64,000 nt of DNA from Glycine soja (lineage: Eukaryota > Streptophyta > Magnoliopsida > Fabales > Fabaceae), in the NCBI RefSeq assembly GCF_004193775.1, contig NC_041002.1:37235112-37299111 (forward strand), given 5' to 3'. Of this stretch, positions 1 through 11,109 are shown piece by piece. Every line of letters begins with the position of its first letter. The first letter of the stretch is position 1. A program made the translations under genes and the position numbers. The notes below the pieces were generated by a model. The model saw only the letters and a list, made by a program, of their open reading frames with translations. It had not been told where the DNA came from and searched no databases.

Positions 1-126
1 AAAAAGTGCCACTAACTAAAAATAAAATTGTTGCTTTATTATGAACTTAATGCAAAGAAAAATTTATCTGAAAACAAACACAAAATTTGAGTATTTATTA
101 GAAATAAAAAATATATTTTAGCTCTT
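1..126. mobile_element. 3' part of a TIR (MITE-like) element, family A
   Basis: The window opens inside a copy of the small inverted-repeat family seen complete at 324-709, 1667-2019, 2950-3278 and 7959-8323. The visible part has the family's right-hand order: an 'ACTAAAAATAAAATTGTT'-like segment, then 'CACAAAATTTGAGTATTTAT', then the terminal 'AAAATATATTTTAGC'. It has no coding capacity. The left end is outside the window. Confidence 0.6.
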
Positions 127-323
127 TTTTCTAACTCTTTTATAGCATATGTATATTGTGACACTTTGTAGAATTTTTGCAATACTATTAACTTTATTTC
201 TCAAATATTAATATTTAATTACTTTTTTTTACTATTTGGTTGATTCTTTACCTAACTTTCTACTCCCATGATGAGAAATAAAATAGTTAGGAGTGTTTAC
301 TATAACAAAATACTTTTTGTTTT

Positions 324-709
324 AAGGCTTAAATATATTTTTGATCTCTAATAAATATATGATCTTTGTGTTTGCTCCCTAACAAATTGTTGCTTTACGT
401 TGAGTCCCTAATAAGATAAAACTTTTATTTTTGATCTTGATGTTTTGTTTTAGTCCTTGATAAATTAGAAAAAATTGTGTTTGCTTCCTTATAAATTAAC
501 AAATTTTGTTTTAGTTTGTATTAATAACAAACAAAAAATATTTATCATGAAGCAAACACAAAATTTGCTAAGTCATTGGGGGTTAAAAATAAGTGTCAAG
601 GACCAAAAATAAAATTATTTTATTAGAAACTCATCGCAAAACAAAAATTTATTAAGGAGTAAATGCAAAATCGGATATTTGTTAAGGATCAACAACATAT
701 TTAAGCCTT
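324..709. mobile_element. MITE-like foldback element, family A
   Basis: The ends are inverted copies of each other: AAGGCTTAAATATATTTTTG on the left and its imperfect complement ending in ACATATTTAAGCCTT on the right. The sequence GTTTT lies directly outside both ends (319-323 and 710-714), which may be a target-site duplication. The interior is non-coding and rich in 'GCTCCCTAA' and 'AGTCCCTAATAA' phrases, a pattern common in legume intergenic repeats. No transposase is encoded, so it would be non-autonomous. The superfamily was not determined. Confidence 0.65.
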
Positions 710-841
710 GTTTTAATTTATATTTTCAATTTAATTAAAAAAATTACCTTATTTGAATCTGGCTTTTTATTTTTAAAAATTTGTGTAGGAAAAAGTAAAA
801 ACAATTTTTATCTTAATTGTTTTTTATGCATATTTTTTTTT

Positions 842-1625
842 GGGTCAAATGACCTATTTAGTCCTTTATCTTACCATATTGGAACCATTATGGTCGCCAT
901 CATGGAACCCCATCGTATTGGAACTCCCCTCCTACTACTCACTTGCTGCTACAACACCTCTTTCTCTTTCATTATTTTGTGTTCTGTTTTGCCTTCTAAT
1001 TCAGGGTTGCTCGCACTTGACCCAAACTGAGGTGGTAACTCTAGTAAGCATTGTCAAAGGTTGAAAATCTGAGTTGTTTTGACCGAATCTGGGTGGTAAT
1101 GGTGTTTTTGGGGTGTTTGGGTCACGATCGGCGATGTTGGGCTTCATGAAAGTGGCATGGTCGATTAGAGGTTGTAGATATGAGCTGGTTTGGGTAAATT
1201 TAGGCAGCTAAGGTTGATGGTGCGCATGAAGTGGTGGTTTGGATAGTGCTTGGTGTAGTCATAGTTTGAACGACTATGGTGGTCATTGGGTGCACGTTGG
1301 CATTTTGGGAGGAGATGGTGGCAAGCTAGTTGATGGTGGTTAGTCTAGAAAGGTTGTGTGGGTCAGAAGTCTGTGGTGGTTGCAGGTGGTGGTGATGGGT
1401 GGCAATGGTGGGGGTAAAGAAAAGGATAAGGAAGAAGAAATTTACATTTTATGGCAATTTTTAGCCGTCAATATATTTGTTCCATTAAGAGTAACATTAG
1501 ATGGACAAAAGGACTTTTGAGCTTATTTTAAAAAATAGTAAAGCACTAAAATAAACTTTCTAAAAGATAAAATACCAAGATGAACCAAAAAATAAGATGA
1601 AGGACTAAACAAGTCATTTGACCTA
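842..1625. mobile_element. G-rich foldback element (about 0.78 kb)
   Basis: About 30 bases at the left (GGTCAAATGACCTATTTAGT and following) recur inverted at the right (1591-1625). The start of the arm is itself a palindrome (GGTCAAATGACC). The interior is unlike its AT-rich surroundings: on the plus strand it is rich in GGT and TGG runs, especially at 1100-1430. A short open frame at 840-1064 starts inside the terminal repeat and is not convincing as a gene. The structure fits a non-autonomous transposon that may carry foreign sequence. Confidence 0.55.
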
Positions 1626-1666
1626 TTTTTTTCGACTAATTTTGTGCATATTTTTGAAAATGAGAA

Positions 1667-2019
1667 GACTAAAATATGTTGTAATCCCTAATAAATACTT
1701 AAATTAAGTGTGGGTGATTTTGTTTACTTGAATTGGTTTACATTAAAAATCACTAGAGCAAGTTGGAGAGAGGAATCTTTTTGGGATTTCTTTTAACATT
1801 GAATGATTTTGGTGATTTTTAACCACAAAAAAATATAATTTAATTTTTTAAATGAATATTGGCCGTTTTTAAAATAGCTAGAAATTGCATTTAACATTCA
1901 CTTTAGCACTTAAGAGACTTAGCCCAATGATAGGGATCTAAAACGAATTTTTCAAATATCAGGGATGAAACACAACAAAAAATTCGAGTATTTATTAGGG
2001 ATCACAAACATATTTTAGC
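1667..2019. mobile_element. MITE-like foldback element, family A
   Basis: The terminal repeats are GACTAAAATATGTTGTAATC (left) and the complement of GGCTAAAATATGTTTGTGAT (right), each followed by 'CCTAATAAATACT'. It has the same end sequence and size class as the other family A copies and is non-coding. Confidence 0.6.
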
Positions 2020-2072
2020 CAAATAAGAAGGTAGCGTTTTGTAGCACTTTCAGAGTTTACGAACAAATTAAG

Positions 2073-2580
2073 GATCATTGGTTAAAATATGTTAATGTTT
2101 CCTGATATGTACCCAAGTTTTACATTTGCTCCCTGATAAATTTTTCTTTCATTTTTGCTCCCTAATATTTGATTTTTTTGTCATAAGCCCCTATCGTTAG
2201 CTTCTGTCGATTTGATGCTAACATGTCTGTTAAGTTACACGTCAGCATGTCACATATGTTGTCACACATGTGCCCGAAGGATGAGTTAGTGTTTTGTATT
2301 TGCTCCCTATAACTTCAGGGTTTCTGCATCTACTCCCTATAATTTTAGGGGTTTTTGCATTTGCTCCTATAAAGTCATCCTTCAAGAATATGTGGCAACA
2401 TACGTGGCATGGTAACATGTTAACTTAATGGGCACATTAACACTAAATTGACAGAAGCTAAAGTCAGGGACCTATGACAAAAATTTTCAAATATTAGAGA
2501 GCAAAAATAAAAAAAAATTATCAAAAAATTAATACAAAACTCATATATATCAAGGATCACAAACATTTTAACCAATGATC
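2073..2580. mobile_element. Foldback element related to family A (0.5 kb)
   Basis: The arms GATCATTGGTTAAAATATGT (left) and its complement at 2556-2580 are imperfect inverted repeats of about 50 bases. Two further internal inverted segments ('TTGCTCCCTATAA' phrases and 'ACATGT'-rich segments around 2220-2400) suggest a long hairpin over the whole length. It lies just downstream of the DUF674 gene's last exon. It has no coding capacity. Confidence 0.55.
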
Positions 2581-2729
2581 ATTTGATCCAGCTTAGAGCA
2601 AACGAGTTTAAAGTTCACATGGACCACTATTCAATGCTCCAAAATGAATAAGATACATGACTATTGACACATAATAATATGCTCTATTATTCCGCTTCTA
2701 AACAACAAACTGAAAAATAAAAATAAAAT

Positions 2730-5700
2730 TCAATCTTTAGCTTCTTCCTTTGGCTTCCTCAGGAGATAGAACAAACCTTCTGTCAAAGCAGCTTTGGAAG
2801 TCAAAGAAGCTCCCAGCAGGTTTAGTGCCTAATCATCAAATCATTTATAGATAATGAAAGTCATTGCTTCTAATGTATTAGAGGGAGAAATTAAAAGCAT
2901 TGCAGAGTTCTTTAGAGAGTCAATCATGCATCAAAATTAATTTTAATTCGACTTAAATATATTTTTAATTCTTAATAAATATTTAGTTTTTTTTCTTTAA
3001 TAAATTTTTGTTTTCAATTAACTTTTATTAAAATAATAAATCCTTAATACTTATTTTTAGTCTCTAATAATTTAGTAAATCTATTGAGACTAAAATAAAA
3101 TTCGCTAATTTATTAGGAAATAAACATAAAATTCACTAATTTATCAGAAACTAAAATAAAATATTAACGAGAAAAAATAAAAATGTTATTTTATTAAGAA
3201 CTCAACGCAAAATAAAAAATTATTAGAAAACAAATACAAAAATCGAGTATCTATTAGAATAAAAAATATATTTAAGTCTTTTAATTTCTTAACTTTTGAT
3301 GATTTTTATTTTTAGTCCTTCAACTAATATTTGATTGGTCTTATTCCCTTGTAATATTTTATTTGATTTTTTCCCCTACAAGGTTATTATTTAATTGACA
3401 TAAAAATACCAAAAAAAAAAATAGTTAAAGAATCAAAACTCGTCAAACAATAGTAGTTGAGACACTAAAAACCAAAATCATCAAAAGTTGAGCACTGAAA
3501 TATCGTGTTCATTTAATTAAATATATTAGCAACACTATAAAATAAAATTCCTCTAAAAAAAAGAAAGTAACACTATAAAATCAGCAAAGAATGGACTGTT
3601 ACCTCTATTTCCCCAATTCTCAGCTCATGCTCCTCCAAATTATCCAATGGAACATTCAGCTTTTGCAGCAATGAAATGCTGGAAGTATTTGCCAATGGTG
3701 TTACTTGCAGATCATTCCACACAACAAATAGTGATGGCCTCCTCACAAAGCCTACAGAGGACTCTTTTGTGCCATTAGGGGATCTTGGATCAAAAAGTTT
3801 CATTGCCCCTGGATGTTGTATCAGACTATGATCTTTTGAAACCACTCCATTCCCAATGGAATAGCATATGTTACTTTTAATTACTCCTGTGCCATACCAG
3901 TAACAAGGAGTGTCTTCTTCACAAAGTTGTGTTGGCTGCCTCTTGCAACCGAATTGAGGAGCCACCCGGAGGTTAAGTAAAGGAGTTCCTGAAGGATTTG
4001 TGAACCATGATGGATTGAGATCCTTCACACTTTCGTACAAGCTATTCATACACCCCAGAGAAAAGTTTCCATCCAATAGCTTTAGAATAGATCCAAGAGG
4101 TGTTGTGAGGAAGCTGAATAGAAAATCAACAAAATCTCCCTCAGATTCAGCATACAGTATCGTTTTCTTTGATTTTCTCACTGTTACCTTAATGTTTATC
4201 ATGGAATTGTAATTTTTCCAGCCTTGATTTTCTGGTCTAGGTTTTGGTGAGAAAGCGCACATCCGCTTAGATACTCCATTTCCTAAGAATACGTCGCTAA
4301 GAGGAGATTTGGAGGTTAATGCATGCTTTAGTATGTCCAAAATCTAAAAGAAAAACAGAGGTATAAGCACAATATTCATCATCATCAAATACGAAATTTT
4401 CATAGACTATATTCATCAAATAAGAAAGTTTCATATAAAGTGTGCGCTATACGTTGAAAGTAGAGTGCAGAGTAATAATTATTGATTGACAAATCAATTA
4501 GTTGAGATTTTAACAATTTAATAAAGGGTCTTGCAATGCCTATAATACTCTCTTCAATTTTCATTAATTCATTCGCCATTACTTTATCAAAACCATAAAT
4601 AGAAGCAATATCATCACCTACTTAATATGGTATCCGTATTTATAATTTTTAATTCTGTATTATATTATTTAATATGTTGACGGATAATTTTACTAATTTC
4701 ATCTACATGAATGAATGGCTACCATAAAAATTCTGTAATTTTATTTTTTAGAAGAAAAAAATAATACTTATATTCTATTTTATAGTGCCCTAAGAATAAA
4801 TTAAAAAAAATGTTTATTGTGGAAATCTTAGACAAACGCAAAAAATCATAAACAACTTAATTTTGTGCATCCTAATAAAAAAAATTCTACTATTAGTTTT
4901 TCAAACAATATCCTAAAAGGTATTGATTAGCATTTGCCTTTAATAAATTATTGTACTCATGCCTCTATTTAATTGTATCCTTAATCATTGATTGAATAGG
5001 TATCCCTCTGGCCTCGGCCTTTCATATTATTTTTTAACACTTATTTTACATATATTTCCCTAGCACAAGTTTACTAGCTAATTAAGGAGCTTAAGAAAGA
5101 TTATCAGCTTCAATGGACAAGCATAAATCAGAGAAATGCAAGTCCTAAAACTGATCTTAAGTAACATATGAACTTTCCCTCGCGACGTGCATTCAATCTA
5201 CTACTACATTGAAGTATGTTCTAAATGAATTAAAAGCAATATTACCTCCTTTATTCCAACGTTTAGGGACCTTTTTATCAGCTTCTGGAAGTTTTTGTAG
5301 CCAAGTTGGACAAGTTGCTGAGCAGAGTTACCAGGAGAGCTTTCTAACACCCTTAAATCATCAAAGATCAAGTACATGGTTTGTCCCTTAACAAAAACAC
5401 CATCTCCATGAGTTCCCTCATTAGAATCTCCATGCTGCTTCATTTCTTTGTCCATCAATTTCCCACAGTGGCAACTAGCCTCAGCAAAAGTACTCAAGAA
5501 CCAATCACCACCCCTTCTACACCTGCTGCTACACATGAAGTACTTCATTGGCTTTGTATCATCCAACTTCACCTTCAGTTTCTGGCAAAGTGCTTCGCAA
5601 GGGTTGCGTGGACAAAGCAACATTCTCTTGCAAATATGGTTCCAGAAAACCTCATCACCAGAATTTTCCAAGCTTTGGTACAAATTGTTTATGCAACCAA

Positions 5701-5884
5701 TTTCGTCTGCTTCGTCGTGCCCTTGCTTTTTCGACACAAGCCTTATGATAGTTCCGAGTGGAAGGGTGAGAAAACTGAACAATATGTCTATCAAGTCTCC
5801 ACTTGCTTCAGCCACAACCACACAGTTTCTTTCTTTGTCCACTAGAAGGGTCAAAGAGAGCTTTGGTTCTTGCTTGGAAGCCAT
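2730..5884 (-). CDS. DUF674 family protein, three exons, apparently intact
   Basis: Exon 1 is 5884-5246, exon 2 is 4343-3603 and exon 3 is 2828-2730. Joined they give 213 + 247 + 32 = 492 residues, a usual length for this plant family of unknown function. Both introns are GT-AG and fall between codons (exon ends ...IKE| and ...EIE|). The protein has two DUF674 repeats. Exon 1 has 'LTLLVDKERNCVVVAEASGD' followed by 'ILFSFLTLPLGTI'. Exon 2 has 'ITVRKSK'-like sequence followed by 'FLFSFLTTPLGSIL'. Exon 3 encodes the family's C-terminal end (SLTSKAALTEGLF). A Cys pair (YFMCSSRC) lies mid-exon 1. The start at 5884 (MASKQEP) is preferred over an in-frame ATG at 6067, because the family begins there, a TATA-like box lies about 115 bases upstream, and the paralogue at 29116 starts at the same codon. 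Two inverted-repeat elements lie in intron 2. No stop or frameshift is seen. The molecular role is unknown. Confidence 0.85.
2950..3278. mobile_element. MITE-like element, family A, inside DUF674 intron 2
   Basis: The ends GACTTAAATATATTTTTAAT and the complement of its right-hand partner ending in ATATATTTAAGTC mark a 0.33 kb family A copy. It lies wholly within intron 2 of the DUF674 gene and does not touch the splice sites. Confidence 0.6.
3285..3501. mobile_element. Small foldback element in DUF674 intron 2
   Basis: The left arm (around AACTTTTGATGATTTTTATT) and the right arm (around CCAAAATCATCAAAAGTTGA) are inverted copies. The element directly follows the family A copy, so intron 2 holds two adjacent foldback elements. 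It is non-coding. Confidence 0.5.
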
Positions 5885-5998
5885 GCAAAATAACACAAAA
5901 ACAAGGCTAGTTAAGAAACTAATAAGCAGGTTTAGTACAAAGTGTGGTGATTTCTCTCTTGCATTGTTGTTTTGGAAATACCATATGATTCCTAGTGA

Positions 5999-6007
5999 GT
6001 TATATAT
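5999..6007 (-). promoter_or_regulatory. Candidate TATA box of the DUF674 gene
   Basis: On the minus strand the sequence reads ATATATAAC, 115-123 bases upstream of the ATG at 5884. This is a plausible distance for a TATA box plus a 5' UTR of about 85 bases. A similar TATATA stretch lies about 95 bases upstream of the start of the paralogous copy near 29210. No transcript data support either. Confidence 0.35.
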
Positions 6008-6069
6008 TTGAAATTGCAATGGTGGGAAGAAGGAAACAAGTGAGAAGTTTCCTTTGTTAGCCAGCATTA

Positions 6070-6482
6070 TTAGTACACTGTCACCGTGTTTGGTGTTTAG
6101 TGAGAAGACAAAAGAGAAAGAACTTTCTTTTTTACATAAGAATTGAAACGGGGAGCTTCACATAACTTTCTGATTTGTTTGTTTCCATGAACAAGAGTCA
6201 TGAAAGTGACCGAGTCTTTGGAATTGTATTTGATTTGCACTAGCTAGATTGATTAAACTTTACGGTATAAAATAAGTGAAAGTAATTGGAGTAGCAATGC
6301 CATTCCAGTCTCCACAAATATTTTGTGATGCTAGTATATTATTTGCATGTTCTTGCAAGTACGTAATAATAAAGTTGCTCTCCTTCCAAGTTCTGAAAAT
6401 ATAAACATAATTTTAAAAAAATTTAATTTTTAAAAAATGTAAAAAATGGTTTAAATAATAAATTATTTTAGGGTTGATTTGC

Positions 6483-6486
<4 letters not shown>
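6070..6486. other. Upstream region of the DUF674 gene
   Basis: Non-coding. A stretch at 6178-6212 (GTTTCCATGAACAAGAGTCA) has a counterpart upstream of the DUF674 pseudogene at about 29845-29870, so the duplication that made the two copies included promoter DNA. Nothing else is recognised. Confidence 0.4.

Positions 6487-6522
<36 letters not shown>
6487..6522. repeat. (AT)n microsatellite
   Basis: Uninterrupted AT dinucleotides, about 18 units. Confidence 0.95.
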
Positions 6523-6527
<5 letters not shown>

Positions 6528-6703
6528 AATCAAAATGTAAATATGGATTACCGATGATAAAAGTTCGATTTATATTATATAATGTTTAATAATATTCTTA
6601 AAGAAATAAAAAATAACAACTCCAATAAAACCAAGAACTAAAAAGATGCAAAGTAAATAATAAAACAACTTTTTAGACAATGTTAACAAAATATATGGAA
6701 CTA

Positions 6704-6704
<1 letters not shown>

Positions 6705-6761
<57 letters not shown>

Positions 6762-6763
6762 TT
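6705..6763. repeat. (AAT)n microsatellite
   Basis: About 19 tandem AAT/ATA trinucleotides, immediately left of the foldback element that starts near 6770. Confidence 0.95.
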
Positions 6764-6769
6764 ATGTTT

Positions 6770-7590
6770 TAGGTCCATGATATTTATTTATTTATTTTGT
6801 TATATGATATTTTCTAGTTTTTGTCTTTGATATTTATTATTAATTTTATTTTCTTAAGTGATGATGTGATATATGAAATATCATGTCATAAGTGTTACAT
6901 TGTCGTAACACCATATTCTACCTTTTCATGTTACTCATCCTTTTTTAATTATTTTCTAAGAGATAAGTCATTAAGTCAACTTGACCAACCCTAAAAGCAA
7001 AAAACCAACTCTAATTTGCACCAACAACCTTCATGATCTTTGTGACTCCATGTTCTTCTTCAAACACAATTTGTTTGGTTTTCAACTATGAAAATGGATG
7101 AATGAGTTCGTGTTGTTCGTCTAGAGAAGGGAAAAAAATCCCTCAATCAATTTCAGAAAATCAATTCGAACCACTTCAATCTTTTGATAAAAAGAAACTA
7201 ATAATAAAAATTGTGTGGATCTATTGGTTGTGTTGGGGTGGGTGGTGGAGCATGACTTATTGCTGGGTGGTGGTGGTTGTGTGATACAAATCAGAGGTAG
7301 TGGTGAGGGCGTTGCGTTGCGTGGTGGTAGGGGTGCTATGCTATGCGTGACTATGGTGCTTGTGCTAGGGGTGTTGCATTGTGAATCGATGACGGTGGTG
7401 GTCATCGGTGGTTGCTTGGGTGGTGATGTTTGGTTGCGAAAAAGGGTTATGATGTGGAAATGACAACCAAGCAAACCACATGATGTTGTCATGTCATTAC
7501 TTAGCACAAAAAAAATTAACCACAAGTGCCAAAGACAAAAATCTAGAAAACCTAGGTAGCAAAATAAATAATAATAATTTTAGGTAGCAA
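6770..7590. mobile_element. G-rich foldback element (about 0.82 kb)
   Basis: The left arm (6771-6835; 'TTATTTTGTTATATGATATT', then 'CTAGTTTTTGTCTTTGATAT') pairs with the complement of 7520-7590 ('GTGCCAAAGACAAAAATCTA', then 'GGTAGCAAAATAAATAA'). The interior at 7210-7440 is rich in GGTGG. The layout matches the element at 842-1625 (long arms, G-rich core), although the ends differ. Open frames in the core (7121-7525 minus, 7215-7463 plus) are low-complexity and look fortuitous. Confidence 0.5.
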
Positions 7591-7958
7591 TGTGAGAAAG
7601 AGATATATTCCATGTATGGAAAAAATATTTAATCTAATTTTGTTTAACATATTTTAGTTGAAATTATTATTTTCATTTTTATTTAACATTATTATAAAAT
7701 GATATTACCAACTCTTTTCATAACATAATAATAATTTATGCATTAGTTGATATTTAACACTATTTTTTTTAACAATATTGGTACATCCTTTCTTAACATA
7801 TGAAAACAAAATATACATCTTGAATATAAAACAAATGAAATATATTAAATTATTGAATACTTATTATTAATTATCACAACAAAAATCATATATGACAAAC
7901 TTATTATAGAAAGAAGTACATTATAGATCACAAAATATAACCATTATAAATTTAAAAT

Positions 7959-8323
7959 AGGCTAAAATATATTTGTGATCCCTATTAAATATTCAAATTT
8001 TGTATTTATTTTTTGATAATTTTTTCTTTACATTGAGTCACTAATAAAATAATAACTTTATTTTTTGCTGTTGATACTTTTTTAGTCCCTAATAAATTAG
8101 CGACTTTTGTGTTTGCTCCCTAATATTATTTTTTTTCATTTGTCACTAAAAAAATTATTAGAAAGAAAACATAAAATTTGCTAATTTATAATTGACTAAA
8201 AAAAGTACTAAGGACCAAAAGTAAAATTGTTATTTTGTCATGGAACAAAAACAATTTTTGTTAAATAGGAAGCAATCAGAAAATTCAGGTATTTATTAAG
8301 GACAAAAAGACATATTTTAGCCT
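7959..8323. mobile_element. MITE-like foldback element, family A
   Basis: The ends are AGGCTAAAATATATTTGTGA and the complement of GGACAAAAAGACATATTTTA followed by GCCT, giving a perfect 12-base terminal match (AGGCTAAAATAT). The interior carries the family's 'AGTCCCTAATAAATTAG' and 'GCTCCCTAATA' phrases. Confidence 0.65.
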
Positions 8324-9445
8324 CTAAAATAATATTAACTAAATAATATGTGGTTTTTTAGGTTTAGTTTGATTTTTATAACAAGATCCAAACACCCAAC
8401 CAAATTGTAACAAGTAGGTAGTTTTTTTTTAGGTTTTTGGTATTTGTGGTTTTTGGTTTAAGCCATTTTGTTTTTATTTTATTATTGGTTTGACGGTCTT
8501 GAATATTCCACATGGAGAAATTATTACTTGTAAGACCAACTCATCATTCATGCTTGAGTGTCAAAGAAGTATTGGTTGAAATCATGAATGATTTGGTGGT
8601 CCTAAACCAAGTAATAATTTCTCTCTTGATTAATAAGATCAATATCCCACTTGCACAAAGAATAACTCATAGATGTAAGATTGTATTGTATTCACATATA
8701 AAAAAAAAATTATTTAATAAGAAAATTTGTGTTCAATTCTCTTCCCATGCAAAAAATTTCTTAGACTAACAAGGTGGTGTGGTAGGATCTATAAACATGA
8801 TCTCATCCTACCCTCCCATCTAACCCAACAGCATAACTAAGGCATAAAAGAAACATGCAGTTTGTCTCCACGAGCACACAAATCCTATGACTGCCAGCAT
8901 CCATCCTGTTGCTATAACTCCTAACAAAACACGTGATTCGCCTCGACTATCATACCAAGACTATGTCCGCCAACTCCCATTATATTGTTAAAACACATGA
9001 CAACAGATCATGACACCAACATGAATATGCATTTGAAAATCCCTCTCTATTAGAAACCCATTTAATTCCGTGACACCGTTCTCTCATCTATGGCTGCAAA
9101 GACTATAGTTTCTAACTTTCTATTTTTCCAAATAAGCCATGTCGCCCTGCCGTTCAGTAATTCTAAGCCTATTGATGAATCTAATGCATCAGATTTTGAC
9201 ATGTGACACTTTCATTTTATGCTACTTGGTATTAGTGTGATTGTTTCGTGCTGTAGTTGTTTGGGTAAAAGATTGAAGGATAAATTATGTTTTTAGTCTT
9301 TAAAATTTAATTTTAACAACTTTTGTTTTTAAGTCTTTAAATTCTTATTTAAGCCGTCTTAGTCCCTCAACTATTTTTCATTTGATTTTTAGTTTATGTT
9401 GTCAATCTTTTTGGTGACATGATACTTCATCTATGATCTTTTCTT
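8324..9445. other. Intergenic, no gene recognised
   Basis: An 85-codon frame at 8512-8769 shows no known motif or compositional bias and is not called. The stretch 8780-9180 is less AT-rich. Its minus strand has short open pieces (for example a 'WLIWKNRK'-like stretch near 9130) that faintly recall the 3' end of LINE elements, but this is too weak to assign. The stretch 9270-9420 holds phrases of the family A repeats without clear ends. Confidence 0.4.
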
Positions 9446-9790
9446 AACACCCCGCCTCAGGGTATTCGAGGGCCCCTAGCAAGTCCTCCCTGAGGAGGCA
9501 CATAGGAAGTAGGAATTCGGGGGTGGAAGGGAGAGAAGATGAAGTTGAGAGAGATAGAATTTCAGAGGAGGAGAAGCTTTATTATCAACATATATGCCCT
9601 GTTTCAGCGAGGGAAATACAGCTTTTATAGCCTGCCACTGAATGGCCGTACCTAACGGTAAGCCTATCCACTGCTTCTTCTCGAACCTTGCTGCCTTAGT
9701 TATCTGGCTTGCATGCTCCCTTAGATTCCTTGAAGGGATGTTATGGCTCTTGGGCCTTGCTGCCTGCACCTCTACATTTCTATTTGTATC
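9446..9790 (-). mobile_element. LTR remnant with promoter-like signals
   Basis: This is a GC-richer island in AT-rich DNA. Read on the minus strand it has a TATA box (CTATAAAAG, complement of about 9622-9630), then about 40 bases on an AATAAA signal (complement of 9578-9583), then a CT-rich tract ending in 'CTGAGGCGGGGTGTTAAG'. A TATA box followed closely by a poly(A) signal is the usual core layout of a plant LTR. No internal domain, primer-binding site or second LTR was found, so it is either a fragment or a solo LTR. The open frame at 9476-9769 is probably not a gene. Confidence 0.45.
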
Positions 9791-11109
9791 ACCGCGGAAG
9801 GTTATTTAAGATGTATTTTTATGGTGGAATAGAAATCGCTACCCTATAAAGAAAGTTACATACATATGGAACCTATGAGTAAGCACCATCTTTCTCACAT
9901 TTTATCCCGGGTTATTACTATCATTTTAATTTCCCTCGTCCCAAGTTGAAAATGGATGATTTTGTAGGAAGAATGCGTTAATACAATCCTCAGTCCAAAT
10001 TTCATTCATAATAGTTAAACAATTAAGATATTTTTTTTTTCATAAATCAACTTGGAGTAGAATTAATTAGATCATTCAACTTACAAGGCTCTCAAGTACC
10101 TCTCACACTTCTTTTCTTTTCAGATTATCAAATTGTTGGGAAGCAATGCTTAAATAATTAATGATCAATGATGTTTTTCTTCTTCTTTGCCGGTTTTATC
10201 CATGCACTCAAGACTAAGATTGCTGAGCATTAAGGTGAATACAAGCTAAAGATTATTCTAGGTAGATCTCATTGGTGACACCATGATTAATATGATGAGG
10301 TAGTGTTATAAAAGAAAATTAAAATTAGTTTGGATAATATTTTTTCCAATTAATTAGTTTGGTCTAATCTATACACTTGATTGTAAAAAATATAACACAT
10401 TAAAAGTGGAGTAGATGACATAACATTGACCAATGCCAATAATGATAAACGACAAGTTGACTAATGTATTAAAAATTGGATGTAATACACAACATCTTAT
10501 TGAAAAAAATCAACTTTTAAGTTGTCTTGTAATCAATTTGGTTTTAAGAATTAATTATGTCTCTTATATCATTTATTTATTTATACTGTATAACATTTTT
10601 TATGCTTTTGATCAAAATTTGGTTTCTTCTGAATCCTCTTTTTTCCTAAGAAAATAAAACTTATCTTTTTTAATCTAAACTTAAGACCATAAACATTAAA
10701 CAAAAGAATGTATCACATCAAAATTAAAATGAGTTAAGATTGAAGAGGAAACATGAAAACAACCTTGCGTTTTATGGTGATATAAAACTGATTACTAGGT
10801 TGAAAAAAAATAAAAAAATAAAAACAAAACAATCACTAAAGGACCAAGAAATTAAATTGATAAAAGAAAATTCAAATTTATCAAGAAACCAAAAAACAAT
10901 AACTAGTTAGAGGAGAACATAACAAAGAAGATAGAAACATGTTTAAATCTATTAATTTGAAGCAAGTTCATTGTATGTATACTCAACATTCAAATATAAT
11001 AAAGAAAAGCGAAAGAAATATGAAAGGAGGATTAGTGGAAAAAAAAATGTAAAATCCTATTAGACAGGCAGTTAGGCACTATAACTTGTTTGTGGGCACA
11101 ACCAATAGA
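9791..11109. other. Intergenic, nothing recognised
   Basis: AT-rich DNA without convincing ORFs or clear inverted repeats. The frame at 10433-10657 is low-complexity. Confidence 0.5.

Noticed and set aside
840..1064. 74-codon plus-strand ORF
   Set aside because: It starts inside the inverted arm of a foldback element, has no motif, and ends in low-complexity sequence.
7121..7525. ORFs on both strands in the GGT-rich segment
   Set aside because: Low-complexity Val/Gly and Pro/Thr translations of the G-rich core. Neither strand looks protein-like.
8512..8769. 85-codon plus-strand ORF
   Set aside because: No family, no codon bias and AT-rich like its surroundings.
9476..9769. 97-codon minus-strand ORF
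   Set aside because: It lies across an LTR-like promoter segment with TATA and AATAAA signals, so it is better explained as LTR.
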